NCBI RefSeq assembly: GCF_014839805.1
Contig: NC_051131.1
Span: forward strand, 3,956,913-4,020,912
Source: Manduca sexta
Lineage: Eukaryota > Arthropoda > Insecta > Lepidoptera > Sphingidae
DNA: 64,000 nt
Direction of reading: 5' to 3'
Part shown: positions 60,871 through 64,000 of the stretch, piece by piece
Position numbering within the stretch: position 1 is the stretch's first letter
Layout: the number at the start of each line of letters is the position of its first letter
Notes under the pieces: model-generated
Told to the model about the DNA's origin: nothing
Database searches by the model: none
The model's input: the letters and a program-made list of their open reading frames with translations, nothing else
Program-made: the position numbers and the translations under genes

Positions 60871-62396
60871 ACTTATTTACACCTGCTCTTATCTTACTAA
60901 ATTGTAGACAATGCAAAACACATCTTCGTATTGCAAAAAAAGTTTGGCTAATTTCAACGACCGATCGCTCGTCTGAAGTCAATTGCTCTGAGGACTCCAA
61001 TCTCGTGTAAATCTTGGGAATCAAAATCTCTCACTAGACCAAAGGCGCAATAAGTAATTTGTAGCTGACGATTACTATCTGTGGCCAATGTTCTTCAAAT
61101 TGGAACACAACAATGACTTCAGAATACTGTATGGCACCTAAAACCTCATGTCGACAGCTGCAATTAACACTACTCTAACTTGAAAATGTCAACTTAACAA
61201 GAAAGAGGTTTAAAATGAAAAATAAAATAAATTTTGTAATACTTAAGCTTTCTTAATGAGCGTTTTGTATAGTTCAAAAAATCTTTATTTTACAGCAAAA
61301 AAAGATTTTGTGAGCTTATAAAAGATAAAGAAATAATAATTTTGCATTCTAACGGTAATTATCCAAAAAAACATTTAGCGTAGTATTAATGGCTGGTATC
61401 GATGTGATATCCCGCACGAGACCGCCAAATAATTAACCATTTTGAATTATATAACACATCATATTTTATAGCGGAAGACTGCAAATGGTCAAATAGGGCA
61501 CCAAATAGGAAGTGCTATGACTGCTGAGAACGACCACAATACTTTTTGAAAGCATTATCTTATTTTATTAATAATATTACAATTTCGTTACGCTTTAAAA
61601 CGGATATCGGTTTGCTCTAAATTAATGTATTGCGGTGTATTTGCACGAACAAATTTCCTCATTAATTGTATAACTCTGTTGCGACAATGCTTTTACTTCT
61701 GTTGTGTACTTTTACGACATTGTTACTGTAAACAGCTATCATAACGGGCAGGTGTCGGCATTAACTCGTCTTTCTGAGTAATGATTTCCTATTTTCATTT
61801 AACAACTAAGTATTGTGGCCGCTTTATCGTTTTACGATTAATAGGCTGTTGAAATTCGATACGATCGATATTAAAATGGCACTCGAATGGAATTGTAATA
61901 GTATTGTATTTTACTATTTTAATTATTAGTACAATATATTATAATAATATTCTTATTAGTTAAACATTTAGACAAGATTTGTTTTATACCTGTGTGCATA
62001 ATAAATAACTAGTCTGCCTTTTAAGCCGCTTTTCCGCATTACAATTATATATTATTAGGTGAACGTAAAAAATAATTATTCCGCCATCTTGGGCCGTCCA
62101 CCATATTGCTTTTAAAATGGCGTCACTTAGCTAGCCGTGTATTGTCATCTTAACGTACATGCAAAATTTCATCTCAATCGGTTGAGGAAATTTATTTTAA
62201 AATTCAGTTACAAAATTCTACTTAAACATAAATATATAAGCAAACATTGCAAGTTAAAACAAAGCTTGTAACAAATTGTTTTAGTGATTTACAGCCATAC
62301 TATAAACATAATTCGTGTACAGCATGAATAAGCCGGCTTAGGCGTGATTGTACTATACACACTCTAATTTCTTTTATCTTCGAAGAAGTAGGCGGT
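60871..62396. other. Non-coding DNA with weak repeat remnants
   Basis: At about 61060-61140 a degenerate family E remnant (GTGGCCAATGTTCTTC, TTGGAACACAACAATGAC) is visible. At about 62090-62235 a stretch with CCGCCATCTTGGG and GCAAAATTTCATCTCAATCG resembles other dispersed repeats. No gene supported. Confidence 0.35.
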
Positions 62397-62460
62397 GACG
62401 CAAAGAGTGCAGTTTTCACTGCATATATACCGTCCCATAATGTGATAGGGGGCAAGACTT
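62397..62460 (-). repeat. SINE family B, short reverse fragment
   Basis: CCGTCCCATAATGTGATAGG followed by GGGCAAGAC matches the reverse of the family body; flanks are decayed. Confidence 0.5.
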
Positions 62461-64000
62461 GACCACGGAGTGAAATTTTACCATTATTTTTGTATTCCGC
62501 ATGTAAGAGCGTTACTTCAGCAGGAAGGGGCGGCTAAAGATTCTAAAAAAGTTACAGAATGTAAAGCAACGGAAGTTAGAAGTCTTTGACAGTTGCTTGA
62601 TCGATGATTCCCGTACGTCGAAACATGACTGAATTCATCAATTCCATTCTTGATATTGCGTAGGTACGCTCTGCTTTATGTTATTGTTAAACCGTGCGAG
62701 GCGAAGTGGAGGGAGGAGCATGTGCTCTCGACTTTACCTACAATTCATACTTTTCTCATTTTCCACATCAACTTGACCCAGGGTTATCCGCTGGCAACGC
62801 TCTTGTCCGCATGTTCATAAATTTATGCCTGACTTATTTATGTTCGACACGATTTGAAGAATCAAAAGTTGCAGTTTTTAATTCGGTGTAAGTAGATTTT
62901 TGGCCGTTAAAGAAATTAATGTATATCACTGTAAACAATTTCAATTGTAAATAATGCGAAGTATTTAATTAAAAAATACACTCTGTTGTTAACGATTTAC
63001 GAACGATTTCTCACTTTTAAATTAGTTTATTATAGTAACAACTTCATGACTTCACTTTCAAATTCATTAAATTATTCTAAAAGATCTACTAAATTGCATC
63101 GACAATGATAATAAACGTTAGTAAAATTTATTAACCGCCTGTTGACTAATTTCTGCTAGTGTCGAGCGTTTACAAATGCAATTGTATTTACATTAACAAA
63201 GGAATTGATTTCCAAACTTGAAATTGAGTCTACGTGATTCAAACTATGTTATATATAATTATCTAGAAAAAAACTGAGCTAGTCAAAAGAGAAACACTAC
63301 AACTGATTGTCCCCAATCACGTATCTATATTGCAGATAGTCTATATTTAAATAAGTCGTAGTTTTGCGGTTATGACTTTCTTGCGATCAAATGCGACAAA
63401 AAGTATTTATTTTCAATAAATGGACTGGCTGTAAAAAGAATACATTTTAAATAAAGAACAAAATAAGACAAACAATAGACGATATATATGGATAATTTAT
63501 ATGCTGAATCAAGTACATACCTACTATATATAAAGTATACTTAGCTTCGGATTATTAGATCTAACCTTGATGATTTCTTATAATATAAAAAAATACAATT
63601 CTAAAATGTGGGAAGATATTGTAACCTTGACTTTTTGGACAACCAACACCTCAGTCCCCCTCGTGATTATGAAGGCTACAAAGTCTTCGAAACGTTAAGA
63701 AAAAATAGTAATATAAACAACCGCGATAAAATGCGGAAAATAATTTCATTTCAATATCTAATCTTGTTTTTTAAAACACCTATCAATAACAAAAGTAAAC
63801 TTAAGTGCCTGATCTATTATTACAAGCAAATGCGTTGTTGAATACAATTTAATTTTCATAAGATATATTATTTATTTTGTTTTGATTTAATCATTATGGC
63901 GCATTATTAATCGGAAGCTTGCTCATGTAGATAATGATATTTAATTTATTTAAATAACAACATCGACACGTATTTAATAACCAGTCAGTCTAGTAATTGG
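62461..64000. other. Non-coding AT-rich DNA to the window end
   Basis: No gene, RNA or named repeat could be supported. The short frames at 62694-62891 and 63608-63841 have no domain or splice support. Confidence 0.3.

Noticed and set aside
1..64000. CRISPR arrays, operons, prophage or other bacterial systems
   Set aside because: Introns, SINEs, polyadenylation signals and the gene families show this is insect nuclear DNA; no regularly spaced repeats of that kind are present.

Overview
The window is from an insect nuclear genome, almost certainly a moth or butterfly. It is AT-rich, its genes have GT-AG introns, and it is full of tRNA-derived SINEs, RTE-type non-LTR fragments and MITEs of kinds I associate with Lepidoptera. 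The order is inferred from repeat character and gene families, not from a species marker. All four protein genes recognised lie on the + strand.

Layout. (1) 1-530: the last two exons of a leucine-rich-repeat (LRR) surface protein, connectin-like, with a C-terminal cysteine cap and a GPI-type tail. An AT-rich 3'UTR follows, perhaps reaching about 3.56 kb. (2) 3.56-18.99 kb: intergenic DNA with decayed SINEs, including one SINE split by an RTE tail, and a 197-bp MITE. (3) 18.99-23.0 kb: a three-exon gene for a large LRR transmembrane protein, assembled here by exact splice-phase matching. It carries one apparent 1-bp frameshift in a T5 run. (4) 23-35.4 kb: intergenic DNA with SINEs and other dispersed repeats. 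(5) 35.5-43.05 kb: a six-exon troponin C gene (153 aa). (6) 43.05-56.9 kb: a repeat-dense spacer with a tandem decayed element, a pogo-like MITE, a second TIR element, a MITE containing a SINE, a repeat copy with a 50-bp palindrome, and a truncated RTE element with 12-bp target duplications. (7) 56.9-60.0 kb: a second troponin C gene (152 aa) with a TATA plus initiator promoter and a tRNA-His gene antisense in intron 3. (8) 60-64 kb: repeats and unannotated AT-rich DNA.

How the genes relate. The two troponin C genes are a tandem duplicate pair. They share a start-codon-only first exon, near-identical exon lengths and identical intron phases. One keeps canonical calcium loops II and IV. The other keeps loop IV but has an altered loop II. 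This resembles the split between two-site (F2-type) and one-site (F1-type) troponin C known from insect flight muscle. The LRR genes are unrelated to the pair in function as far as the sequence shows. I found no operon-like, defence or other novel multi-gene system. The most notable items are the troponin C divergence, the unassigned LRR receptor-like gene with its frameshift, and the nested repeats whose order of insertion can be read.
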